Shown here piece after piece: positions 47,486 through 59,900 of a DNA stretch of 64,000 nucleotides (the stretch's first letter is position 1; each line of letters begins with the position of its first letter). The position numbers and the translations under genes were made by a program. The stretch is taken from positions 250,501-314,500 of the forward strand of contig NOKP01000001.1 in assembly GCA_002682825.1 (NCBI GenBank). Direction: 5' to 3'. Source of the stretch: Neonectria sp. B-13. Lineage: Eukaryota > Ascomycota > Sordariomycetes > Hypocreales > Nectriaceae. The notes below the pieces were generated by a model. The model was not told the DNA's origin, searched no databases, and worked only from the letters and a program-made list of their open reading frames with translations.

Positions 47486-48837
47486 ATGGCTTCACAACCG
47501 ACCAAACTGCAAGTCTTCGTCGTTGGCTCTGGATTAGCAGGCCTAGCCGCTGCCCGTGTCATCCGCGAACACCACAGCGTCACGATCTACGAGCGCGCAG
47601 GCTACAATGCGGCAACTGGGGGCCAAGGTATTGCCCTGAGCCCCAACGCAATCAAGATTCTGGACTCCATTGGGTTTGATCGGGACCGTGCTGGCGGAGT
47701 CAGGACATCCGGCTATCGATCGTACGACAAGGATGGGCGTATGCGGGTCGATCTTGAGGTCGATTTTGTCACCCGCTACGGCGCGGACGTACTGACGTTC
47801 AAACGATCGGACTTCAGAGAAGAGCTCTTGCGGTTGGCCACCGCCCCGTCCGACGAGCTCGGCGTTCCGGTCAACCCTGTCAAGGCTGTGTTCAACAATG
47901 GCGTTGTCGATATTGATCTTGGAAAAGGCACCGTGACTCTGAAGGATGGATCTGTCCACAAAGGCGACGTCATAGTCGGTGAGTAAAGTCTTCCCCATTT
48001 CAGGCTCGACCTCCAAGCTGACAATGATGCAGTTGCAGACGGGATCCACTCGAACCTCCGGAGACTTGTAATCGGAAACGATCAATATGCCCCGAAAAAG
48101 ATGGGATTGACGTGCTTTCGTATGGCCATAACCGCAGAGAAGGCAAAGGACGCTCTTGGCGAACTGCCGGACTGGTGGAATCCTGTTGCTAGCAAGAGTC
48201 GCGCGTGTATGATCGAGGCTCGTGATGAGAGTGGACGGTTCATTGTGGCATATGCGCTCCGCCACGGCAAGTACATGAACCTGTCTTTCGTCTTCCCTAC
48301 GCGTCAAGACCGAGCCGGCACGGAGGACAGCTGGTACGAAGAAGCCGACCGGGGCGAGGTTCTGGAAATGTTTGGAGACTTTTACGACCCGATTCCAAAA
48401 TTGATCCGGTGAGTGACGCCGTGGTCGGCCTGGAATAAGCCCTATTAATGAGCATATTTAGTGTCGCGGAGGAGGTGAAGATGTGGGACCTTCAAGACAT
48501 CGATCCTCTGCCAACTTTCACTGCGGGTCGCGCTATCCTCATCGGAGACGCCGCCCATGCGATGACGCCCATGCAGGGTCAAGGGGGTAACATGGCCGTT
48601 GAAGATGCCGAGGCTTTCTGTCTACTGACGGCAGGGATGAGTCGGGACGATGTGCCAGACACTCTTAAGCAGATGGAAAGCATCAGGAGGCCGCGCACGG
48701 CTCAAATCCTAAAGGACACTCGTGCCATATCTGAGGGCATGTCTCTTGAGGGGAGTATCTCCAAGATGGATTATAACATGAGCTACAAGGGCATCCATGA
48801 CGCTTTGGAGAAGGCGCAACAAGCAACAAGTACCTAG
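47486..48837 (+). CDS. FAD-dependent aromatic monooxygenase (salicylate hydroxylase-like)
   Basis: Three exons: 47486-47978, 48033-48408, 48462-48837. Introns are 54 and 53 nt, GT-AG; all phases close at 414 residues. Group A flavoprotein monooxygenases use NAD(P)H and O2 to hydroxylate aromatic or related ring substrates. The dinucleotide motif VVGSGLAG (GxGxxG, residues 14-19) is followed by an E-R at the end of the second strand (YERAG), an ADGIHS segment at the first splice junction, and the second FAD motif GDAAHAMTP (318-326) with GQGGNMAVEDA. The length is usual for the family. The ATG at 47486 was preferred over open sequence upstream because it lies just before the first beta strand. 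Its neighbours suggest a joint pathway with the extradiol dioxygenase at 43 kb. Confidence 0.92.
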
Positions 48838-49253
48838 GGGGTCGTCAATTATAAGCCGGGCATTGTATGGCACCCACAGGCGTGGCGAGAACGGACTGAT
48901 CGGTATTAAGATTCGCTATTCCCTGTTGAGAGAAGCTTGTACATCTAGCTTAGTTAGTTGAACTGGAGTGGATCCTTCAAGATCGATGTGAGAAGTGGTT
49001 CCGCATCTGCTGCGACGTCGGACTCTCGGGGACACTTAGGGGTCCGCATTGCCCGATTCACAAACAGCATGCCGAGCAATTAATCCGATCATAAGAACGC
49101 TCGATTTAATCTTATCTCGTTTACTAACAGATACGCAATGCGTCCCAGCCCCCTAGCCATACTTTTCCTTCACAGGCGTTGGTCTTCTGACCTCACGTCT
49201 CAACACGCCACGCCTCATATTTTCCCTGGCGCAGCCTCGCCCTCGACTCTCCA
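48838..49253. promoter_or_regulatory. Promoter region of second Zn2Cys6 gene
   Basis: A 416-bp gap between the monooxygenase stop and the next start. It contains CGG-N5-CGG at about 49018-49029, of the type bound by Zn2Cys6 proteins. Otherwise nothing is recognised. Confidence 0.35.
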
Positions 49254-51672
49254 ATGAATATTGATGCACCCAGACCCAGACCTAGACCTGGCGGGGACCG
49301 TCCTATCCGCAGGAGGCGTCGACCAGTTGTGGCCTGTAACGAGTGTCGCCGCCGCAAGGTTGCCTGCGACAGGAAATCGCCGTGCTGTCAGTGCACTCTC
49401 CACAGGGTGAATTGTGTCTATGGCACAACTGGAACTGAGCTACATCCCGTGGTGGCTGATAGAGCCGCATCACCAACTACTCCAGCCGTGTTCCCCTGCG
49501 ACAGCCGTCGCGACAAGAGCCCTATTGATTCACCGTCATCTCAAAGAGCTGATCGGTTCCAAACGCCCGAACCCTCTCAAAATGGATCTCAATTGTTCAT
49601 CGGTTGTGGGAATGGCTTCAGTGACGATCGTAACTCTGCTGGGCTCGATGAGATGTCGAGAGTCCTCGGCCCGTCTCTACCGCAGCTCAGGGGTCGCGTC
49701 TCCAAGACCAGATTATTTGGTCAGAGTCATTGGACGAATAATATGGTAGATCAGGTAAGATACAACTTGGTGATTTAATTGGGCTTTCTTCTTCTATCAA
49801 CATATCTTTTTTATTCCAACGGAACTTTTATCCTCGCCGTAACCTGCTAATTAGTCCCAGCTCAAAGACATCCATAGTACAGGCCTCAAGGTCTTCTTTG
49901 ACACAACGTCTGAACTTTACTCTATGCTGCACGAGTGCAAGATTTTAGCACGAGCTTTGAAGTCTCGACGAATAGAAGCTCTCCAGACTTCTGAATCAAC
50001 GAATTCCGTCGAACTTTTCCAGTCGGCCCCACCTAAAGAGGTGTCAGATCAGCTTGTTAACACTTACCTTCGAATGTTCGAATCCGTATTTCGGATACTG
50101 CACATTCCGACTTTCCGGATGGAATGTGACCGATATTGGAGCGAACCCAAGGCTGCCACAGAGACTTTCATGACGAAATTCTTACTCACCATGGCAATCG
50201 GTAGCTGCATCGATGACAATGCAAACGAGCTGGAGGACTCACTGCGTGATGCTGCGGCGCAGGCAATCCGCAAGGCGGATGGTTGGCATTGTGCTGCAAT
50301 CGACAAGCATCGGCTCACTCTAGACACAATCCAGATCTACTGCTTGGTCTTGCTCGCCAGACAGACGAGTGCCGAGTTCGGAGACGACCTGGTCTGGATC
50401 TCGGCTGGCTCACTTCTACATACGTCCTTTACCATGGGCTTACACCGCGACCCGAGCCACTTTCAAGGGCTTAGCCTTTATGAGATAGAGATGCGGCGGC
50501 GATTGTGGGCTACCGTTCTCGAACTTATCGCCCAATCTAGCCTCGATTCTGGCATGCCGGCACTGATCAGTCCTGAAGATTATGATTGCCGTCCGCCGTC
50601 CAATATCAATGACAACGATATATCGGAGTATTCGAAGATCTCGTCTGTGTTTGCCCAACCCGACACCACTTTTACCCAGACTTCGGCCCAGCGGTTCCTG
50701 TTGCAATCTTTGCCAATCCGCCTAAGAATCATCAGGAACCTCAACGGACTCCGCATCGATCGGAGGTACGATGAAGCGCTACGCCTGAGTCGGGAGCTGA
50801 TGGTGTCGTACCGCTCCACCTGTACATTACTCAAGTCCATGGCCAAGGGCAAGTCGGGTCCACAACCTGGCTGTCCTAGCTACTTTCAGGTCAAGCTGAT
50901 CACCGTACTGACGCGTCGCTTCTTTCACTCACTGCATTCGCCCTTCGCCATGAAATCCCTGACAGACCTCCAGTATTACTACTCGCGGTGCATGCATCTC
51001 GAATCGGCATTAGAGCTCATCTCAATATTAGCCATGGAACCTTCAGCCGAAGAACCAGGGACCAAGGACAAAAACGACCTAAATCTGATCCAATTCGCGG
51101 GCCGCGGGCTTTTCAAATGCACCTTTTTAGACGCAAGCCAGACGGTGTGCTTCGAGCTCATTCAACAGCTCCAAGAGAACGTTTCCTCTACTGCTTCGAG
51201 TACGGCAATGTCCACGTCTCGAAAGGAGCTCTACCAAGCTGTCCAATCCCTGGTGAGCGCAGGAAAGCGGCGCATCGAAAGTGGCGAGACCAACGTGAAG
51301 TCGTACGTCTTCTGTTCCGGCGTGCTGGCGCAGGCGGATGCGATGCTCGCAGGCGAAGACGTTCACAAGTCCATTATGGAGGCTGCGAGGCGGAGCCTGC
51401 GGGAGAGCTATGAGCTGTTGCGGGCCAGGGCAGTGAAGACCGGGATTGCAATTCCAGAGAAGAAGTCCGGAGACGCGAGACATGAGTCCTCAATAGTAGG
51501 GAACGCCACGGATGAGGTCATGAGCCAGGATTGGCTGAGCATGCCCATCACAACGGCTGACCTACGCAACAGGAGCGACCATTGGATAGACTTTTCCTCG
51601 CAGAACTTGGGCACAGATTTTGATACGCTTGACTTGTGGCAATTCCTGGAGCTTGAAGAAGAGAGGCAATGA
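49254..51672 (+). CDS. Zn2Cys6 transcription factor with fungal middle domain
   Basis: Two exons: 49254-49754 and 49861-51672, intron 106 nt (GTAAGA donor, TCCCAG acceptor), phase 0; 770 residues. A basic run (RRRRRP) precedes the zinc cluster: Cys28, Cys31, Cys38, Cys44, Cys47, Cys54 in CX2CX6CX5CX2CX6C. A Ser/Pro-rich linker follows, then a PF04082-type middle domain (YLRMFESVFRILHIPTFR near 220, FTMGLHRDP near 345, RRRLWATVLEL near 370, SPEDYDCRPP near 400). The acidic, aromatic C-terminus (DFDTLDLWQFLELEEE) looks like an activation region. It is probably a DNA-binding activator, perhaps of the adjacent monooxygenase or dioxygenase genes. That it shares a pathway with the first Zn2Cys6 gene is inferred from position only. 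Confidence 0.9.
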
Positions 51673-52870
51673 CCCATGGCAATTCAGTGTGAAATATCAG
51701 GACTTCACGATTAAAGAAGCTGAATACAATGTTATGATATTGTATCAAGAAAAGCCAATTATCCCGTTCCCTGCAGGTGATCCTTAGCCTTAGGCTTTTC
51801 TAGTGTATACCTAAACCTTCCCTTATTAGAGAAGTCTACAGAGCATATGTTCTAAGACTAAGTAGTATTAGAAAGATATAGGCATTGAATAACTATAAAG
51901 ATAATTATGTTCTGAGAACTGCATTAGGCACGGTATTAGATATAATAGATTTAATGTTAGCGATTAGAAGCCAATGGCGTGTAAATATATGAGCACTAAC
52001 ATAGCTGTCGTCTATTCTAGATATACAACTACTGATGTATTAAGATTCGGCATGTACTCACTACTAACCTGCATGCTACGTCTAGGAGCCAATTGAATAA
52101 CTTGTAAAAATTACTCCACAGAGACTGGACCAAAGGCAGTCCTCCAAACACAGCTCTCCTCACTCATCCCAGTTATGAATATGTTCCAACGATGCATCCG
52201 ACCCCCAGTAACGCAACCTGTGTTTGCCGCGTTTTGTTTTCACCATGACAAGCTACTTTGACCGGTCTCTAACTTCCTTTACGACCCGCAGGATATAGTT
52301 CTGACAGATCTTCAGCACTGAAGGCAGCAGGTGTGTGGACCTTCATCTTAAGTGCAGCTCGGTTAACTGCCCCTATCACTACTTTTTCTCCATTGTTTTG
52401 AAGATATCATTTCCGTCAGAGGTGAATTGCGTAAGCCCGGTTTCGGTTTCTACGTTGGACGCTGCCACAGACCCTAGTTTGTTCGTTTCGTAACCCAATT
52501 CGATGTCTTTCTCGTCGAGGAGCTGAGGTGCTCTATGGTTAACATACAGGTTCCAGCGCTGACCACAATTACGTCCAGCTCACGTATTGTCCACTAAGCC
52601 TAGATGAAAGAGTCGCGTTACCCCATGCTAGAAGCTTTGATAAGAGTACGAGCACAGAAACAGACTCATCTTGAGTAATTGCAGAAAAGTCAGTTGGGAT
52701 GGGAGAAAGGCGACAAAGAATGAGTTCATCGTGGAGGCGCTCAGCTCGCTTTTCTGCTATACATGCTAAGCACGATCCGTTTGCCTGGGCCATCCGTCAA
52801 GCTTTATTTTCCACGCTGTCGCTTTTATATACCGAGTAACAACAGCTTACTCTGTCTTCCGATGCCATGA
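51673..52870. other. Intergenic, partly AT-rich
   Basis: No supported gene in about 1.2 kb. 51780-52050 is AT-rich and resembles a short degraded repeat. The 74-codon minus frame at 52569-52793 has no recognisable feature. Confidence 0.5.
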
Positions 52871-54385
52871 TCAATTCAAGCCAATGGCCACGCGAATGGC
52901 ATCAATAAGGATATTGTTATGATCACCACCAGCTTCGTACATTACAAACCCACCCAGTCCCTTGTCAACAACGAATTTACCTTTCGCGGCAAGCGAATGT
53001 GCGTCGTCATAGGAAACCCAGATGTTACTTGTCTCGTTATACACGATCGGCTGAGAAACCATTAGTCACGTAAGATAAAGCTAACGCAGTCTTTACGTAC
53101 CGTCTTGCTGCAGTCGTCGAAAGTGTGGGAGATGTCAGGAGCAGGTTTACCACTATCGTCAAGGAATCCAGCCTCCGTGATCAAGCTCCAAAACGTATAC
53201 GTGCCACCCGGCGGCTGTGGATTGCCGCAGTCATCCACAGGCGGGTCCGAATCCCAGCTGCTCCCCTGGAAGCGATGCGATGAGTTTTGGAGAGGGTACT
53301 CGTTTAGCTTGCCGTCAGCGTCGAAGGCCGAGGTTTTGTTGACCGAGAAGCCATGGGCATACGCGGGCACACCCAGCACAACTTGAGACGAGGGAATACC
53401 GGCGGCTAACCACTTATCTACACCCACATCGCCCGCTCCTTGGGTGTTCCGCGGGTCACAAGCCATATGCAGCGGAGCATTTGGGCCACCAGTTGGCGAC
53501 CACGCGCCGTGGAGGTCGTAGTTCTGTAACCAAGTCAGTCGAGCCATACAATCTGATCTCACAGCGACCTACCATAATCATGATGTAATCGAGAACGCTG
53601 GCGAAACCATTGAGTTCAGTCGAGGCAGCCCCCGACTCGCCATTCCATGGGAATAGGGAACCAGCAGCGGTGAGAAAGAGGTCCTTGCCGGTTGGCTCCT
53701 GGCGCAGCTCCTGCAGGAAGGAGAGGAAATTGGCAGTGTCGTTTTCGTTGATAGCGTTGCAACCGAGGCCCTGCCTGTTCGGATACTCCCAGCTGCCCAG
53801 AAACACCTTCATTAGTATACGCCGCGCAATATGGCAAGTACCACGACACAAACACTTACTCAAAGTCAATACCATCCAGATCGTACTCCTTGACAAGATG
53901 GAGGCAGGTCTTGACGAAAGCTGTGCGGTTCTTGTCTGACCCAAAGCTGGTAGAGAACCATCTGCTCCCTGTCCAGCCACCGATGGAAATGAGTGCCTTC
54001 ACGCCCTGTGGGGTATAGTTAGCTCAGATTCAAAGAAGAGAAAAGATAATAAGAACGTTTTTCTTCGCAGCATCTACAAAAAAGGGGATCTGATCGGGCT
54101 CCGAGCGCGACAGGTCCAGACTCCCATCAGAGGCCGTTTCCCTATGACTAGGTAAGTATATGACTTCACCATTTCTTGATCAACGGACACATACGCGAAC
54201 GCATATTTGACGTCGGTGTACTTGTCCCACGGCATGTCTGACACCGGGAAACCTCGATTGGCATGGAACCCAGCGAAGTACGTGGATGCCACGAGACTCG
54301 GGGGGTTGCTCATAGCAGCGCCATTAACTCCCCTCAAGCCCAGTAGGCCTACGACCGAGGCCAAAAGCGAAGTGAGAAGCGTCAT
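52871..54385 (-). CDS. Secreted GH18 chitinase
   Basis: Six exons: 54385-54195, 54141-54057, 54005-53860, 53792-53573, 53523-53101, 53050-52871. Five introns of 49-67 nt; phases close at 414 residues. It hydrolyses beta-1,4 linkages in chitin by the substrate-assisted retaining mechanism. A signal peptide is evident at residues 1-23 (hydrophobic LLASVVGLLGL, then GVNGAA). Family motifs: SIGGW at 99-103, the catalytic DGIDFDWE at 136-143 (acid Glu143, its codon just after the splice at 53860/53792), and MNYDLHG at 214-220. The motif residues are complete, so activity is expected. No chitin-binding module is seen, so it is a plain catalytic-domain enzyme. The second intron has an unusual GTTCTT donor at 54056. 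Roles could be cell-wall remodelling, nutrition or attack on other fungi or insects. Confidence 0.92.
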
Positions 54386-55560
54386 GAGTCAAACGAGGGT
54401 AAAAATGCTTGAATAAAAGAAGTGACACGAACACCGTCGATTGACAAGACCAGCTCCGTAAAAGCATCGGGGACTCGAGTGATTGTTTATACTCTGTTCA
54501 TGGAATTTTAATTAGGTTCGAAGAATCAGTAGACCACAACAGCCATGCCCTGCTGTTTTAGACTTTTGGTGGACTAGTCAACCTTGTTCAATTATTAACG
54601 AAACTTGTCATGGCTAGGCAGGCACGGGAGATTACTTCAAGTTGCTGGACTATAATTAACGCAGCCGCATAAAAAAAGCAGACCCTGGTGAACCTTCATG
54701 CTTAACAACGCACGCTGATCGTAATTAACATGAGAGAACCACTCTTTTCAGGGATCATCTAAGTTTGCTTCGTCTACGTAGCCCCGGCAATCCGGTCTCA
54801 TTCTAAGTGCCGAATGTTCCGCTGGTTTCTTTTACTTTTAAGGTTCCTTGGCATGCACCAGAAACGGCACTTGCTACGTACAAATGAGGCGCAGCACTTC
54901 GCATTGATTGACACTCACTCTTACATCTAAGTCTGTCAGGCTGACCCGGCTCTAGAAACCCCCTTGGAATCCCACATTTGTTGAGTTACGGGGTAACTTG
55001 GTATGGAGCTTAAAACTCTCGTCTCTCGCCATTAGCCCTGTAAGATGTCTTCTTGACCCACACGCATAGGCACCTTGCTGATGCTCAGGATAATGGGTGT
55101 TTGTCTCCTATTTGATGAATTTAAGACAAGCATTCCTACAGGTCTCGTGAACTCATTCTAACTTTTGCCAGAGTCCTGTGATTTCACCTGTGAGAATTAT
55201 CCGTTCTTATGGTCTTTCACTATGCATAAGAGACTAACCCTCTACAGAACTCTCCTAAAGTGTCCAATTGAAAATAACGAGTGCGTAGTGGAACTATTGA
55301 TAAGATGGGTAAGGCAGTATAAGAGAACGACAGAATCGAGGGAACGTCAGCAGTTTTAGCCTGTAGTATCACTTATCATCATGTCCCTGCAATTACGGGT
55401 GTGCTTGGTAATTGTTTTTGGCCAAGATGATACTATTGATGCCGGGGTCTCCTTTTATAGCTCAAAAGGTGGCTCGGATTTCGCCTACAATGGGCGCCTT
55501 GTGGTAACTATCGAGGAGTGCCTTGCCATCATTGTTGAAAGTGTGCTGAAGCTTATAGTC
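54386..55560. other. Intergenic, chitinase 5' flank
   Basis: About 1.2 kb with no supported gene. It contains the promoter side of the chitinase. The open frame at 55165-55359 has no recognisable feature. Confidence 0.45.
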
Positions 55561-55564
55561 GCTA

Positions 55565-56581
55565 CTAATCTTGATTTTTGTAGCTCGGCGCATTGTTGCC
55601 CCCCAAATTCTCAATCTTCAAGACGTTGCAACAGTGGTGAGGCACGAACTTGAGAATGGTATCTCCCGAGCTAAACACACTCGGGGAGACAGTCTTGGTC
55701 TTCGTCAAGAGGATGTTTGTGTTGTCGAGGTCATTTTGGGTGACTGGAAAATCTTTCATGGATGGGCTAAGCTCTTGAGGACGGCGATATGTGTCTCCAT
55801 TGGTAGCCATTTAGCTCCTGGTTTCTATCTCTTGTCCTCCGGGAATAGCAATGGGCGCTATAGATACTGGTGGAATAGCTGGCGCACCTTGGGAAATAAC
55901 GGCGGGGAGGAAACACAGGGCGTTGATCGATGTGCCGTGAGGAGGGGACCATGCGGGAAAAGGACGCTTCGGGGCTAGGCATGACAGTGCTCGCAGGAAC
56001 GCGCACCCACAAGCCAGGTCCAAGTGGATGGCGAGTTATATCTGAGGTGACGGCAAGACCTAGGCTACGTCACTAATGATCTGGGTATACGGCACTCCAC
56101 TGAGAGAGATATCGGCCTGCTGATCCATGCCGCGATTGGGAACGTCTCCAAAGGCTGCACCGAACGCCATGGACTTGCTGGTCAGATTGGGTTGCAGGAT
56201 GTTCTTAGTCGAGTCATTGGAATCGGGCGGTGGGTTAACAGGCAGTAGAGTCGGAACTTTTGAACTGTTTGGCCGAAAGATCGTGTTGAAACTAAATACA
56301 CTGAGCGTTCCGGTGAAGTTTGCAAGGACATCTAGCGTTATTGCTTCAACACTGCTAGTGGTGTCATTCAACCTTGCCGGCAGCAGTAGTCTCGTCGGTC
56401 CATTGATGGCTCCCTCGATTGGATGTGCAGTCGGCTTGAGAATTGTCACCACTATCCTACAGGAAAATATGCCTACACTGCTGTTGATTCTAGGAAAGAA
56501 TAAGCGCTGATCATTGCTGGGCTGAACACGCTGGAGAAGTCTTCGGCAGTACACAAAGCTCTCCTGTAACAACTCAAACAA
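55565..56581 (-). CDS. Unresolved ORF region, possible multi-exon gene or relic
   Basis: Several minus-strand frames follow one another: 56581-56060 (173 codons, with an LLLPARLNDTT segment), a Pro/Ala/Ile-rich frame at 56023-55811 and an 81-codon frame at 55810-55565. The plus strand also has frames here. I could not build a convincing spliced model and recognise no domain. It may be a decayed gene of ordinary composition. Strand and limits are tentative. Confidence 0.2.
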
Positions 56582-56994
56582 CTAAGCAGAACTCGACATG
56601 TACGGTTATGAATTATAGCCCATTACACCGCAATTTAGACTCCTTGGCATGGGGAGTAAAAAGCGAGCTCGTAACTCGATGACTCTTACTGTCACCTTGC
56701 CAAACTAACGGAACAATAGGGAATGCGTACTCCGTTAGCAAATACTGCAATATTGCCGTACGTTGTGAATGTGATACTTACGGCGAGCCTTAGGGGCTAG
56801 TTGATTAGTTAGCAATTTTTTCTTCTAGGGCGACAGGGCGCTCCGTCTTACACTGCAACCTTGATGACATCAGCCTGTCTGCGACTCCAACGTGACAGCA
56901 TCGACCCCGCATCTTCAACCTCAAACCACAATCCAGCCGTCGTTCGGCCTTTCCATGCACCAAGGCTGCATCTTTCAGTTTTTGTCGCCTGAAA

Positions 56995-59900
56995 ATGACC
57001 GACGTAACCGGCCTAGTGGTGACCACATGGAGGGGATGCGTGGAAGTATTCAGCATTATCCAGGATGAGGCAAATCATGGCAAGGACTACGAGGTAATGC
57101 ACTTGAAGCTCGAGGTTGAGAGAATCAGGCTCGTCATGTGGGGAGATGCAGTTGGCCTGAGTGAAGATGAGAACGGCAAAAGCCGACTGGATCCCAGACT
57201 TCATCGGGACGAAGTTCGTCGAGCCACCCTTCAGCTCTTAGGTTGCATCCAACATATTTTTGACCGAGCGGAGGACCTAACCAAGAAGTATGGTCTCATC
57301 CCGACAACAATACCCGACGGGGACCAAATCATCGAGGAAGTACCCGCACTGAAGCTCGGCGTCATTTTCCGGAGGGCCTCTGAGACTTTTCGAAAGACAG
57401 TAAAGGCAAGACAGCTTCAAACTCCGCGGACCAAGAAGACACGTTGGGCTATCCACGACAAGCACTCTTTTCAAGCAATGGTCTCTGAGATTGAGGACCT
57501 TGTCGACAAATTGCACAGCCTATTCCCAGGGTTATGGAACAAGATAAGCAATGAAATACGAGATGAGATTGTTCAGAACGATGATGCAGAAATACTATCC
57601 TCATTCAAGGAAGCAACCGCAGATTCCCATGAAGGTTTCTCGGAGACGGCGAGCTTGAGACTTGAAGTTATCAGAGAAGGATCAACTACTCGTTCGCAGC
57701 TATCTGACCGCCGCACAATTCGGCCACGACAAAAGAAGCCTGCCCTCCCAAGTGAATCTGCGAGCTATAGTGACTCTGTGCTCAGGGCTGGGCTTGAAGA
57801 TACAAGAGCATTGAAAGAGGAAGAGGTGGATGAACTTTCGAAGCGAAAGACGGAATGTAGGGCGTTCCTTCAAGACAAATCCATAGGATGTCTTTCACTG
57901 AGCGTAAGCGGACTCGCAGATGGTTCTGTGTGCGCAACGGCGCAGGCCCATTGGGAAGGTTCATCAGCAAACCCTCACAGCATTGTATGTGACCCAACTG
58001 ACAAATGCAACGGCTTGATCAAGAGTTTTCATCCTTCATTTGGTTTGCGGTCCCCTACATAACCTGGATGAAAAGCCGTGCAATGATGCTAATAGCCTAA
58101 TAGAGCTGTATCGCCGTAAAAGGTTCATTCCCAAGCGCACCTTCTCCCCCATGAATCAAGAGGATGATATCATATTCGAGGTCGAAAGTGATCCCACGTA
58201 CGAGAACTTCAACCCCGGAACTCTGACAGTGGCTGGTTTTGGTATGGAGTGCTGGTCGTACAGGGAAGCGCAGGGCGGCGCGCCGCGGGAGTACCCTATT
58301 CTTTACTCAGACACGAATCTGCCCGAAGTTTCCAACAACAGAATTTTGCGTCGGCTCGAGGAACTAAGGACTACAAAGTTCGTCTTCAGGTCGGAATCTA
58401 TTAAGGAAGAGGTTGAACTACAAGATATTGTCGGCATCTATGCGTGAGTAACTATGGACATTGCCGAAATCTTAGAAGCGATTAACCGAGAAGTTATAGG
58501 AAGGGATATGCCTTCGAGAAGAGTTTGGACTGGGCCGCCACTGATTTGTTGCTTCGTCTTAACAAAACTGGTGGCATATTTGCAAACTTGATGACAGATT
58601 CAGGGATAATGGACAATTGGTTCAGGCCAGTTGGCGAGAGGTCCACTGGGCGTTGGGAGTTGTTGCTGCAAATAATAGTGGCCAAGGAATTTCAATTGCG
58701 CCTCCAAAGAATGAAGTCCACCCTGAAAGAACGCTTCACTCATCAGGCTATCGCTTCGCTCATTGTACAGGACCAATGGCTTCGTAACGTGAGAATAATT
58801 CTCACGGACTATAAAGTCAATGTTTCTGACATCGCGAGGGCAGAAACGGCCGACGACAAGAGAAAGGCCAACGAATTCAAGGCCAAGGGGAACGTCGCCA
58901 TGAGGAACGGGAAATGGAAAGAAGCTGTTGAACTCTATACAGAAGCCCTCCAAATCGACAACGGGAATGCCGTGTACTGGGCAAACAGGTCAGCAGCATT
59001 TATGTCGATGAAAGCATATGACGAATCCTGTGTCGACGCATATTCTGCAACGCAACTTGATCCCTGGTATGCCAAAGCCTGGTCCCGACTGGGCATGGCT
59101 GAGACGAAGCTTGGTCTCTCGAAACGCGCTGAGGTCTCGTATCAGCAAGCCATAGACCTGGCCGGCCGAGATGCATCGCCCATTATGAAGCAGGGCCTCG
59201 CAGATGTCAAGACACGGATAGAGTCAGAAATTGAAGCTGCAGAAAAGGAAAAGGACGACAAGAAGGCCATACGGTTGACAAACGAATACTACGAACAGGA
59301 CTGGAACACGCTGAACAAGTCCGTTGAGGTCCACTCCCTAGTGCACGAGAAGCAGGTGGAAGCATTGCTGGTCTTTGCCGAGCTGATCAAATGGCCGCAC
59401 ATAAACCAAGTTCGTGAATATGCCGAGGACGTCTATCCGAGCTACCAGACGGGGGAGCCCCTGTCCACTCTTCTCCTCGACTGGCTCTACGGGTTAACGT
59501 TGCCCGGGGGCTACATGTCCGTCAAGATAATGACGGCCCTCATACTGTGCACGCCCTCTATTGCAACAGACCTAGGGCCAGTTCTGCACCGAGAATCCGG
59601 CATCTCAATGCCAAATAGGTCGTACTGGAGGACCAAGAATGTCCTTGGTCGCGTCTTGGGCTGCATACCCAATACCGTCTCGGTGTGCGGTTGGGTCGGT
59701 CCTTGTCCGCCTGTGGAGTTTGATCCTCCTCTTCCAGACAAGATTGCTGGCAAGCCACGTCATGTCCGAGTGAGAACACGCCGTGTCGCGCCCATAAACA
59801 CATTATTCAATCCTGAGCATCAGAACAGCCCCAATGACATGGACATGGATATGTCTGGATGGTACGAACCCCCAAGCTCGGGGCCTGGTGACGAGGTGCC

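Noticed and set aside
47543..48307. 254-codon minus frame across the monooxygenase gene
   Set aside because: Antisense shadow; the plus strand carries both FAD motifs and correct introns.
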